From positions 3,782,001-3,846,000 of the forward strand of contig NZ_CP183948.1 in assembly GCF_052056485.1 (NCBI RefSeq): DNA of 64,000 nt, read 5' to 3'. The notes beneath the pieces are model-generated. The model worked only from the letters and a program-made list of their open reading frames with translations. It did not search any database and was not told the origin of the DNA. Below are positions 53,701-60,291 of this stretch, in pieces. The position numbers and the translations under genes are program-made. Origin of the DNA: Paenibacillus_AQ nitricinens (GTDB taxonomy: Bacteria > Bacillota > Bacilli > Paenibacillales > Paenibacillaceae). Every line of letters starts with the position of its first letter. Within the stretch, counting starts at the first letter, position 1.

Positions 53701-53821
53701 TACTACCCTTCTGAACTTGCAGGTGATTCGCATGCCGATCGTTGTCTATAAAAACGGATAGCGGTATTGTTGCTATCGAGATGAAAGCGATTAAATAAAT
53801 AAGTAACGTCCTTTTGAGCAT
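50708..53821 (-). CDS. Sensor kinase with 7TMR-DISM input, classical HisKA core, receiver and LytS-type second kinase
   Basis: A 1,037-residue membrane protein. ATG 53821 with AAAGGGG is preferred to an upstream frame start. In order: a transmembrane helix, an extracellular 7TMR-DISMED2-like domain (WEFYWNQLL, FGSATYRMVLKNVP), seven membrane helices (~205-420), HisKA with the phosphohistidine in SHELKTPLN (H450), HATPase (GTGLGLSITKKLVELHGG), a receiver (VVLDITMPD, ~D750), and a second kinase of the LytS/His_kinase type (QIKPHFLYNALNS, H~845) with its own ATPase (LVENAIRHG; GVGLWNISQRIKLLYG). DISM domains are thought to sense carbohydrates or similar ligands. Signal may flow HisKA to internal receiver to the LytS core and then to the response regulator. 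Confidence 0.92.
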   Translation of the reverse strand: MLKRTLLIYLIAFISIATIPLSVFIDNDRHANHLQVQKGSMDLSTWDYQEQEIIKLDGEWEFYWNQLLTPEHFIGANTEKPVPSAWMEVPSQWNGKVIDGEPLPKFGSATYRMVLKNVPVNGVFAIKKTNIRFSSAIYANGHLLIEDGKPAMSTADYKSGNIPQVGLFSSEKGDVEIIIQVSNYEYVNAGIPVSLTFGEEAAMMENQQKSMAREFSTVAILGTLSLIFVICFVAAALYRKKDYSLLVFAIICLVLAIYHGLIGERSLLLFFPNLSFIVLYKVKDITSISGFIVLAIFFYQMQKSIISLKLAQAVTIILGSFIILVVILPIRTYTVFSSYVIFVYELMLIWMLFRVALLYIRSAEVNRIKSLLLFLAILAINLYSIDIILFALSMKENLWLGQFYIVAFNIIMIVLIVLRFFEAYHTIDEMKNQLIGLDKIKDEFLSNTSHELKTPLNAIVNITATLLNGVEGPVTDRQAQNLAIVLGSGRRLTYMVNELLDYSKMKHGDITLYKSTLDLKAVVDSVIGIHSFLLGEKSILLINSVAPDFPTVHADGNRLIQILHNLVDNAIKFTEQGEIHISARAMHEWVEVRVADMGIGIAPDMQKRIFMAYEQVDEAEIHSHGGTGLGLSITKKLVELHGGNIRVESNIGKGSVFIFTLPRWEKLSNQITGPMVEKTLPYREVVFPRQEYPVYIKGKINEPILVVDDDFANLQSMINLFKLEGYPIVVVNRGQLALDELSKNSDFFLVVLDITMPDISGYEVLQKIRERFTAFELPVLMLTAKNRLTDMKLSMDKGANDYVGKPFEAEELMARVKSLTRLRASVKMAKDAEIAFLRSQIKPHFLYNALNSIAALCVEEPEQAEELTLELSQYLRSSFDFKQLDSLTTLESELELVKAYVNIEKVRFGSRLQVQYDITANSDSRIPPLILQPLVENAIRHGLMSNLRGGKVTIAVKESSDLAVVSFVVEDDGCGMSEHKLKEIMRSDVDKRGVGLWNISQRIKLLYGKSVCIESVEGKGTRVSFDIPKQHSKRVGG

Positions 53822-54330
53822 CGTAGGCCCCTTTTCTATGGAGAAGTAAAGCTGCAGCAAACGCTTGGGGCATCGTGCACACTTGGATTAAATAGGATAT
53901 CAGTAGAATATAAGATAAATGATATATCACGATAAAATAATTCTATAAAATTTTCTGTTTTCCTTCATGTTTCGACAATTCATTGGAATCTTGGTTAGCT
54001 ATTACCGATTAGTATTAAGTGATTACTCGGTCTATGGGACTATGCTATATTATGCTCTATAGCTTGTTACAAGCAAGTCGTTCGGACTCAGGTGACCTTT
54101 TTTTGCTGAATTCTTTGGATTTCGCCATGTTATCGGACTCAGTTGCAGCTATTTGCTCAAAGCCACCTCATTTATGCTCATAAGATTTAATGATCAAAAT
54201 AGCCTTAATAGCTGCGGTACTGTCCGTAAATAGTCTACTTAACTTCTGTATAGAGAATACGACGAGACAAAACATTTTCAGTGTGCTATATGATCTGAAA
54301 AATGGTTATCAGTTCTTTCTTTAACTTACC
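53822..54330. other. Long intergenic region upstream of the kinase gene
   Basis: About 500 AT-rich bases with no gene that has a ribosome binding site. It has TGATATATCA at 53920-53929 (the same decamer as before the mannan operon) and two copies, 51 bases apart, of TCGGACTCAG (54082-54091, 54133-54142), each followed by TG...TTTGCT-like sequence. No clear sigma-A promoter for the kinase could be selected. Confidence 0.4.
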
Positions 54331-54376
54331 AAAAAAGAAAGCCATTCAGAGGAATCTCTGAATGGCTTTCTTTTTC
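54331..54376. terminator. Terminator of the siderophore-binding protein gene
   Basis: A perfect 18-base-pair stem (AAAGAAAGCCATTCAGAG with CTCTGAATGGCTTTCTTT, four-base loop) with A/T tracts on both sides, 30 bases past the stop. Confidence 0.9.
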
Positions 54377-54405
54377 TCTGTATATCGGACAAGAGGAATT
54401 AAACT

Positions 54406-55404
54406 TTAGTTCTCTGTTTTACCGAAACGTTCCTTAATCATATCTGCAATTTCCTGAACCTGTGCTTCCACGGCAAGTGGATCATAGGGCCAGAAGCGTT
54501 CTCCATCAAGCTTGAACACGCGATTGTTCTTCACGGCATCCAGGGATGACCAAACTGCTGAACCTTCATCCAGTGAACCTCCGTTAGACAAATCCAAAAA
54601 GATATAGTCACCTGCGTAATCTGCAAGCTTTTCCTCGGATATCGCTACGGTATCTTTATCCTGATTAATGAGCTCTTTCTGTACAATGGCTGGTGCTTTC
54701 AGTCCGAGCTGTTGATAGATGGCCTGTCCACCGCGATTGACACCATCCCCGTTGATATACCATTCTTTGCCGAACAGACTGAAGTTGGAGAAGGTTGTAC
54801 CTTCCTCGACTAGTCCTTGAATAGACTCCTTGGCGGCCTGCACTTTTACTTCGAATTGGGATAACCAATCTTTGGCTTCCATCTGTTTGTTCAAGATTTC
54901 ACCAAAAGCCGTGATTTCTTCATGGACATTGTCGTATGTTCCGTAAGGGATGATGAGTGTTGGTGCGATTTTACGATATTGCTCATTCAGTTTCTCATCT
55001 CCACCGACAGTAACGATCAGGTCAGGCTGTAATGCCAAAATTTTCTCAACTGATCCCCCGTCAATCCGGCCAATGTCTGCCACGCCCTCAATATGATCAA
55101 GCACATATGGGCTTTCCAGCTCATAATCTGGCGCGCCTACAGGCTTGACGCCAAGTGCCAGAAAATCAGCAAGGTAACCTTGCGTAACGATACGTTGAGG
55201 ATTTACGGGAATTTTAACATCTCCGTTAACTGTCGATATGACCTGTGTTGCTGGTGCGCTGGTCTCTGGTTGTTCTTCTGTTACGGCAGGAGCGGAAGTT
55301 TTATTTTCTGTTGTTTCTTCCGCTTGGCCTGAGCAGCCAATAATTCCTATTACGAGTAAAAGGATCATGAGCCCGGCCGACCATTTTGATTTAACCCCTG
55401 TCAT
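54406..55404 (-). CDS. Iron-siderophore ABC transporter substrate-binding lipoprotein
   Basis: A 332-residue extracellular lipoprotein with lipobox VIGIIGC (C24) and a Fe-siderophore-binding (FhuD/FeuA-like) fold: PQRIVTQGYLADFLALGVKP, EKILALQPDLIVTVGG, YFLDLSNGG-like DYIFLDLSNGG and RVFKLDGERFWPYDPL. The frame opens at a TTG (55419), but GGGGAG precedes ATG 55404. A Fur-box-like sequence lies immediately upstream. No permease or ATPase gene is next to it, so it would use a transporter encoded elsewhere. The neighbour is a Btr-like regulator with a similar binding domain. Confidence 0.9.
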   Translation of the reverse strand: MTGVKSKWSAGLMILLLVIGIIGCSGQAEETTENKTSAPAVTEEQPETSAPATQVISTVNGDVKIPVNPQRIVTQGYLADFLALGVKPVGAPDYELESPYVLDHIEGVADIGRIDGGSVEKILALQPDLIVTVGGDEKLNEQYRKIAPTLIIPYGTYDNVHEEITAFGEILNKQMEAKDWLSQFEVKVQAAKESIQGLVEEGTTFSNFSLFGKEWYINGDGVNRGGQAIYQQLGLKAPAIVQKELINQDKDTVAISEEKLADYAGDYIFLDLSNGGSLDEGSAVWSSLDAVKNNRVFKLDGERFWPYDPLAVEAQVQEIADMIKERFGKTEN

Positions 55405-55420
55405 TCTGCTTCTCCCCAAT

Positions 55421-55435
55421 CAATAATGATTATCT
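55421..55435. promoter_or_regulatory. Fur box
   Basis: CAATAATGATTATCT matches TGATAATNATTATCA at 11 or 12 of 14 fixed bases. It lies 17 bases before the start codon of the siderophore-binding protein, downstream of where its promoter must be, fitting iron-dependent repression. Confidence 0.65.
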
Positions 55436-55521
55436 TTCTCAATTAAACCTCCTATGTATCTTAGCTTTTGTACACAAGTATCGTCCATCTCAAAATGTGA
55501 CCAATTCCATATGGACAAATG

Positions 55522-57132
55522 TTACCTAGCCTTAACACTATTCTCCCGAATCAGGATATCTACCATAAGTTCAAGTTGCTTCTCCAGAGACAAGGCATCA
55601 TTACACCAGAATTGCTCCAGCTGGAGAGGGTATATGCGACGATTTCCGTTATTCATAATCTTGCGCCAGCCCGGGCGCTCGCTAAGTGTATCTGGTGAAT
55701 CGTGATACAGGCCACCTTCATGTGCCGGAAGAACAAGAAACATATGATCTGCTGCATATTCTGCCAATTGATCTTCTTCGATGTATTGATGATTGTCAGG
55801 TTCCAGAACATCCCGGAGGATGTTAGGCTGGGGAGTAAGATGAAGTCCATAATACACGTTATAGGCTGCTCTAGCGGTTGCATTCCAGATACAAATGGTG
55901 CCGTCTTCCCACAGCTCATATAGACCAACTGTTTCACCAGGTTTAATAAAATCTTTTAGTCGATCAGATTCGGTTCTGGCCCGTGTTATGTAATGTTCGA
56001 TCCAATCCTCGGCTGCCTGTTCTCGTCCTACAATTCGGCCAATCAGACGAACAGTCTCGAGTCGACCCAGTTGGTTCCAAGGGAGAACAATGACCTGGGA
56101 TATACGTTCAAGTTGTTCGAGCTTGTGCGGCAAGTAGTACAGATAATCCGGTGCGATGATTAAATCAATCGGTTCAGCGCGTAGCATTTCTTCCACGCCA
56201 TGTTCATCCAGATCAATTACGTCATGCAACTCATCCTGGATTAATGGAGACAGGGCCCAAGGAAGGAAGGAAGCGGCCACGGGTTTAATGCCGAGGGCAA
56301 GCAGATCCCCTGTATACTGAACGGTTGCAATCCGTCTCGCACGTGGCTGTAATCGATACTCACTTGGGCTGATCCCGGTGAATTGCTTAAACTTGCGGCT
56401 TAAATATAGACCGTCAGCATAGCCTACCAACAAGGCAATATCATTCAATGTGGCCTGTGTGGATAGGAGGTATTGCTTTGCCTTATCTATCCGAACTCGG
56501 GTCAGATGAGCCTGGAAGCTGCGTCCCACCTGTTTTTGAAAAAATCTAGAGAAATAGCTTGCGTTAAATCCGGTCATGCGGGCAATGTCTTCCCGGGTGA
56601 TATGATCTCCATAGTGATGATTGATATAGTAAATAGCATCCCGAATTACGCTGTCTACCATTTCTGTGGCAGGTTTAACAGCCAGCTTGAACAACTCAAG
56701 CAACTCACTCAGCAGAAAATGGGAGCGGGCTTCTTTGGACTGAATGCTGCCTGAACGTTTGTCGGTTAGTTCCTGGATAATGGCAAGAATCCGTAGCCCT
56801 TGTGAACTGGTTCCAGTCCTTGATCCATGTGCAGGCAAGTTCTCTGAGGTAAGTTCATAGACACGCTTCTCATGAGTCTCTTTCGTTAATCCGTATTCCA
56901 GTAAGCCAATATGATATATCGTGAAGGCAGAAGCCGGAGTATGTATAAGCTCCAGGGAGCATGGGGGATACAGGAAAAGGGTCTGGCCTTTAAGTAAAAC
57001 GCCATGTACCTGCCCATAGTGGAAGTTCACCGTGGCTGTACAGGTCACCAGCGAAGGCGATTCTATGGGAATAATTCCGGTTTGCTGTGCTGCTTCCCAA
57101 GGAATCACTCGGGCATTTGTCAGTACAAGCAT
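55522..57132 (-). CDS. AraC-type regulator fused to a siderophore-binding domain (Btr-like)
   Basis: A 536-residue protein. An N-terminal cupin-like sensor (~1-150) is followed by an AraC HTH pair (~165-265, HYGDHITREDIARMTGFNAS, LNDIALLVGYADGLYLSRKF) and a periplasmic-binding-protein domain (~268-525, ALGIKPVAASFLPW, EEMLRAEPIDLIIAPDYLYY) without signal peptide. This is the design of B. subtilis Btr, which binds bacillibactin in the cytoplasm and activates feuABC. By analogy it would activate the neighbouring lipoprotein gene when ferric siderophore enters. The C-terminal domain resembles that of its neighbour. RBS AGGAGG. Confidence 0.9.
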   Translation of the reverse strand: MLVLTNARVIPWEAAQQTGIIPIESPSLVTCTATVNFHYGQVHGVLLKGQTLFLYPPCSLELIHTPASAFTIYHIGLLEYGLTKETHEKRVYELTSENLPAHGSRTGTSSQGLRILAIIQELTDKRSGSIQSKEARSHFLLSELLELFKLAVKPATEMVDSVIRDAIYYINHHYGDHITREDIARMTGFNASYFSRFFQKQVGRSFQAHLTRVRIDKAKQYLLSTQATLNDIALLVGYADGLYLSRKFKQFTGISPSEYRLQPRARRIATVQYTGDLLALGIKPVAASFLPWALSPLIQDELHDVIDLDEHGVEEMLRAEPIDLIIAPDYLYYLPHKLEQLERISQVIVLPWNQLGRLETVRLIGRIVGREQAAEDWIEHYITRARTESDRLKDFIKPGETVGLYELWEDGTICIWNATARAAYNVYYGLHLTPQPNILRDVLEPDNHQYIEEDQLAEYAADHMFLVLPAHEGGLYHDSPDTLSERPGWRKIMNNGNRRIYPLQLEQFWCNDALSLEKQLELMVDILIRENSVKAR

Positions 57133-57340
57133 AGCTGCAGCCTCCTAGTCGTATGTTCTATCTTGAACATATCATGTATGGACTCGAATAATCAATCTGT
57201 GAGAAGAACGTCGACATAAACAGAGGAGTGATGGCAAGGTGACTAATTAACACTTGTTCAACTTAGAATAAATCATAATTTAAAAAAGTCTTGTTACTTC
57301 CATCAGAAAATAATAAGACACCTTAGCGTACTCCTGATAT

Positions 57341-57400
57341 GCTCCCGTCATAGTAGACAGTAGAAAAAACAAAAACTTCTACTGCTACAATGACGGGAGT
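57341..57400 (+). promoter_or_regulatory. Long stem-loop at the left end of the IS, covering the transposase RBS
   Basis: CTCCCGTCATAGTAG and ATGACGGGAG, with inner AGTAGAA/TTCTACT pairing, form a ~24-base stem. The right arm includes GGGAG, the ribosome binding site of orfA. Read-through transcripts from outside would hide it, a known protection in insertion sequences; transcripts from an internal promoter would not. Confidence 0.7.
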
Positions 57401-57407
57401 TTTTCTA

Positions 57408-58097
57408 ATGTCTAAAAGAAGTCCAGCATCTTTAGAAGTAAAATTACATGTCGTACGGCTGTGCCTTGAGCACAAGTCGAATCCAAACTATGAGGCAAAA
57501 CAGCGAGGTCTTAGTTCGCACACGGTTAGAGAATGGATTAGGAAATATAAAGCAGATGGTTTGGACGGGTTAAAGGAATCGAGAACATGGAAAACATACT
57601 CTAAGGAATTCAAACTGGCTGCTGTTAACGAAGTGTTGTCTGGTCGTTTCTCCGTTGAAGAGGCGACAAACAAGCATCATATTTCAAGTAGAAGTGTTTT
57701 GATCAAATGGATTACCAAGTATACTAATGAGATAGAATTAAAACCTACACATAAAGGAAAAGGACTATCTCATATGAACAAAGGACGTAAAACAACTTTC
57801 GAAGAACGTATTGAAATTGCACAATATACCATCGCTAATGAATTGGATTATCAGAAAGCGATTGAAAAATACGGTGTATCTTATCAGCAAGTTTACGCAT
57901 GGGTTCGGAAATATCAAGCTGGCCGTGAGGAAGCTCTTCAGGACAATCGAGGTCGTAAAAAGCCTGTAGAAGAACTAGAGGAGCATGAACGTCTTAAGCT
58001 ACGGATTAAAGAGCTAGAAGCGCGAAATGAATACCTAGAGATGGAGAATGACTTCGCAAAAAAGTTGGCAGAGATCAAGCGACGAAATACACGCTAA
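57408..58097 (+). CDS. IS3-family transposase OrfA
   Basis: A 229-residue protein with two helix-turn-helix units (EVKLHVVRLCLEHKSN, TVREWIRKYKADGLDGLKES; and TTFEERIEIAQYTIANELDY) and a C-terminal leucine-zipper-like coiled coil (LKLRIKELEARNEYLEMEND). It binds the IS ends and multimerises. The frame opens at 57390, but GGGAG precedes ATG 57408. The heptamer A_AAA_AAG (58058-58064) near its end is a canonical -1 frameshift site for making an OrfAB fusion. Confidence 0.9.
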   Translation: MSKRSPASLEVKLHVVRLCLEHKSNPNYEAKQRGLSSHTVREWIRKYKADGLDGLKESRTWKTYSKEFKLAAVNEVLSGRFSVEEATNKHHISSRSVLIKWITKYTNEIELKPTHKGKGLSHMNKGRKTTFEERIEIAQYTIANELDYQKAIEKYGVSYQQVYAWVRKYQAGREEALQDNRGRKKPVEELEEHERLKLRIKELEARNEYLEMENDFAKKLAEIKRRNTR

Positions 58098-58117
58098 CCC
58101 TCGTTCGACAAGTAAAC

Positions 58118-58972
58118 TTGTATCAAGCGATTCAAGAACTGAACAAAGAAAAAGGTCACGCAATTACGAAGTTGTGTGCGTTAGCTGGGGTTGCTCGATC
58201 TGCCTATTACAAGTGGTTAAAATGGAAACCCTCTTGCATAGAACTTGAAACTCGTGCGTTAGCGAAAGAAGTAAAGCTACGATATGACAAGCGAAAAGGG
58301 ATTCTTGGCTACCGTCAAATGCGCACGCAATTAAACCGAAAGCTCAAAAAGCAGTACAACAAAAAGCGTTATTACCGAATTATGTGTGCTCTTGGGCTTA
58401 AAGCAGTCATTCGCAGAAAACGAGCAAGTTATGTGAAAGCTACGGAGATCCATGTAGCTGAAAATGTAATGAACCGTAACTTTGATGCCAATTCCCCTAA
58501 TTCAAAATGGTGTACAGATGTGACAGAACTGAAGTACGGGAATGGGCGCAAAGCCTATTTGAGTGCCATTATTGATGTATATGATAATTCCATTGTTTCA
58601 TGGGTATTAAGCCATTCCAACAACAATAAACTCGTGATGGATACGTTGAAAAGGGCTTACGCGAAGAATCCTGGCGTATCTCCTCTTCTACAAAGCGACA
58701 GAGGTTTCCAGTACACGTCACATGAGTATAACCGACTTCATGTGAAATACGGATTTAAGAAAAGCATGTCTCGTGTGAGCCGATGTTTGGATAACCAACC
58801 TATTGAGCGTTTTTGGGGTACTTACAAGGCAGAAAGCTATTATCTTACAAAATTTGATACCTATGAAGAAGTCCTCACGGAGGTTAGCAAATATATTCAC
58901 TACTACAATAATTACCGCTATACAGAATGTTTGGATGGCTTGTCACCTAACGAATACCGACGAGCTGCATAA
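58118..58972 (+). CDS. IS3-family transposase OrfB (DDE catalytic subunit)
   Basis: A 284-residue protein from TTG 58118 and, by -1 frameshift at 58058-58064, the C-terminal half of OrfAB; the frame is open from 58064. It has an HTH_21-like N-terminus (REL-free, GILGYRQMRTQLNRKL) and a DDE rve domain with WCTDVTELKYGNG, SAIIDVYDNSIVSW, LQSDRGFQYTSHEYN and CLDNQPIERFWGTYKAE, giving the D, D and E catalytic residues. Complete; encodes the transposition strand-transfer activity. Confidence 0.93.
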   Translation: MYQAIQELNKEKGHAITKLCALAGVARSAYYKWLKWKPSCIELETRALAKEVKLRYDKRKGILGYRQMRTQLNRKLKKQYNKKRYYRIMCALGLKAVIRRKRASYVKATEIHVAENVMNRNFDANSPNSKWCTDVTELKYGNGRKAYLSAIIDVYDNSIVSWVLSHSNNNKLVMDTLKRAYAKNPGVSPLLQSDRGFQYTSHEYNRLHVKYGFKKSMSRVSRCLDNQPIERFWGTYKAESYYLTKFDTYEEVLTEVSKYIHYYNNYRYTECLDGLSPNEYRRAA

Positions 58973-59106
58973 CGAAAATACCTCAGCTCTAGTAATACGA
59001 GCTGAGGTATCTAAACTAACTATTTTTGTTTTTTACACTGTCCACTTGACAGGGAGCACTTCATCCCGACAGCTGTCTTTATCCGTATACTTTTGGCTGC
59101 TCCTCC

Positions 59107-59138
59107 GTCGCACTCCATACGAGAGCGTGGATTGAGAT
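59107..59138 (+). CRISPR. Solitary CRISPR repeat of type I-C appearance
   Basis: A 32-base stretch that begins GTCGCACTCC and ends GCGTGGATTGAGAT is the same length and has the same ends as type I-C repeats of Bacillota, which begin GTCGC and end GCGTGGATTGAAAT. The GAGAT ending (for GAAAT) is the kind of change often found in terminal repeats. There is no second repeat within this window and no cas gene, so this is a remnant or an isolated repeat rather than an array. Confidence 0.6.
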
Positions 59139-59264
59139 CATATTAGCAGCAGATCTTAGTAAAGGAGATGCTCAGCAGCAGTTCATGCCGTCCCCCTGTT
59201 CCACACGTGCCGGAGCAGCCATACTGATTTACAGAATTCTTATACAAAAACAAATACAAAATAG

Positions 59265-59309
59265 AGCACCTCAAAAATCATATTCATGTGGTTTTCGGGG
59301 TGCTTTTTT
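59265..59309 (+). terminator. Terminator-like stem-loop upstream of the MerR gene
   Basis: AGCACCTCAAAAATCAT pairs with ATGTGGTTTTCGGGGTGCT (with mismatches) and is followed by six T. It would stop transcription entering from the IS side. Confidence 0.7.
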
Positions 59310-59346
59310 GAAGTCGTTACCTTGGAATGGATACAAAAGTTTGCTA

Positions 59347-59377
59347 TTGACTTTACCCTTAGGGGAAGGTGCATAGT
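59347..59377 (+). promoter_or_regulatory. MerR-type promoter with 19-base spacer
   Basis: TTGACT (59347-59352) and CATAGT (59372-59377) are 19 bases apart, with the dyad TACCCTTAGGGG between. Long spacers with a central dyad are the mark of promoters switched on by MerR-family regulators that untwist DNA. It points at the MerR gene 42 bases on. Confidence 0.65.
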
Positions 59378-59418
59378 GGAATTGAACATTAAATATTAAA
59401 GAAATGGAGATGAGATTG

Positions 59419-60246
59419 TTGCTTTCTATAGGAGAATTCTCGAAGATATGCGAAGTGTCAACCAAAACGCTGCGGTATTATGATGAAATCGGATTAATTC
59501 ATCCCGATGAGATTAATCCTGAGAACGGTTATAGGTATTATTCCATCAAACAACTATCAAAAATGCTCTTTATCAACCGTTTGAAATCTTATCAATTCTC
59601 TCTGGAAGAAATCAAAGCTATTCTGGAATGGGAGGAGGATCAGTTTGAAGAGAAACTTAGTGCAGTCCTTCATCTCAAAAAAAGAGAAATACAAGAGAAA
59701 CTACGAACTTACGAATATACGTTAAAGCAAATTAATAGTGATGTTCTAAATTTAGAGAATGGAATATCTATGATGTCCTACCTAAATAAGATAGAAGTGC
59801 AACTTGTTGAAACCAAACCAATGCATATTCTTTTCACGCGTCAAATGTTGAGCAGTGATGATTATGCACTCGGATATGGTAACTATTTTATCAAGCTGTA
59901 TGAAACCATTGCCACTGAAAAGCTGACCTTGCTGGGCACGCCAATAACCATTTATCACAGCCAAGAATATAATCCTGCCGGGAATGATACAGAGTTTGCC
60001 CTACCTATTAAGGAGAATATAAAAGGAACGAGAGAATTATCTGAGGAACTATGTGCGAGGTCGGTTTATAAAGGCCCTTATTCAGAATTGACATCGGTCT
60101 ATGCGAAGCTCACAGAATGGATAGAAAATGAAGGTTATGAAATGGTGAACTCACCCTATGAAAAATATATAACAGACCCCTCGCAAACTACTGATCCTGA
60201 GGATCTTGTTACTGAGGTGTATTTTCCAGTTAAGAAAAGATCGTAG
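59419..60246 (+). CDS. MerR-family regulator with GyrI-like effector domain
   Basis: A 275-residue regulator of BmrR design: N-terminal MerR winged helix (LLSIGEFSKICEVSTKTLRY, YYDEIGLIHPDEINPENGYR), a long coiled coil (~75-115) and a GyrI-like effector-binding domain (~125-275, ARSVYKGPYSELTSVYAKLT). GGAG at 59407 supports TTG 59419 as start, giving the usual MLSIGEF opening, though ATG 59404 is in frame. It is preceded by a promoter of MerR type and followed by a serine hydrolase gene with which it may form an operon (45-base gap). Confidence 0.9.
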   Translation: MLSIGEFSKICEVSTKTLRYYDEIGLIHPDEINPENGYRYYSIKQLSKMLFINRLKSYQFSLEEIKAILEWEEDQFEEKLSAVLHLKKREIQEKLRTYEYTLKQINSDVLNLENGISMMSYLNKIEVQLVETKPMHILFTRQMLSSDDYALGYGNYFIKLYETIATEKLTLLGTPITIYHSQEYNPAGNDTEFALPIKENIKGTRELSEELCARSVYKGPYSELTSVYAKLTEWIENEGYEMVNSPYEKYITDPSQTTDPEDLVTEVYFPVKKRS

Positions 60247-60291
60247 GCGCACTCATCATCACATAAAAATTTGATTAAAGGAGTTATCGAT

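Larger units (their letters stand above)
57335..59063 (+). mobile_element. IS3-family insertion sequence, complete
   Basis: The element has ~40-base imperfect inverted ends (left TGATATGCTCCCGTCA..., right end reads TGAAGTGCTCCCTGTCA... when reversed), starts TG, ends CA, and is flanked by a 3-base direct repeat TCC (57332-57334 and 59064-59066). It contains orfA and orfB in overlapping -1 register. Both frames are intact, so it may be active. It sits between the Btr-like gene and the CRISPR-like repeat, with no gene disrupted. Confidence 0.9.

Noticed and set aside
53703..53930. Small minus-strand frame overlapping the kinase start
   Set aside because: Overlaps the true start of the kinase gene in another frame and lacks a ribosome binding site.
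59064..59264. A CRISPR array at the IS right flank
   Set aside because: Only one repeat can be found; no spacer-repeat periodicity and no cas genes in the window.
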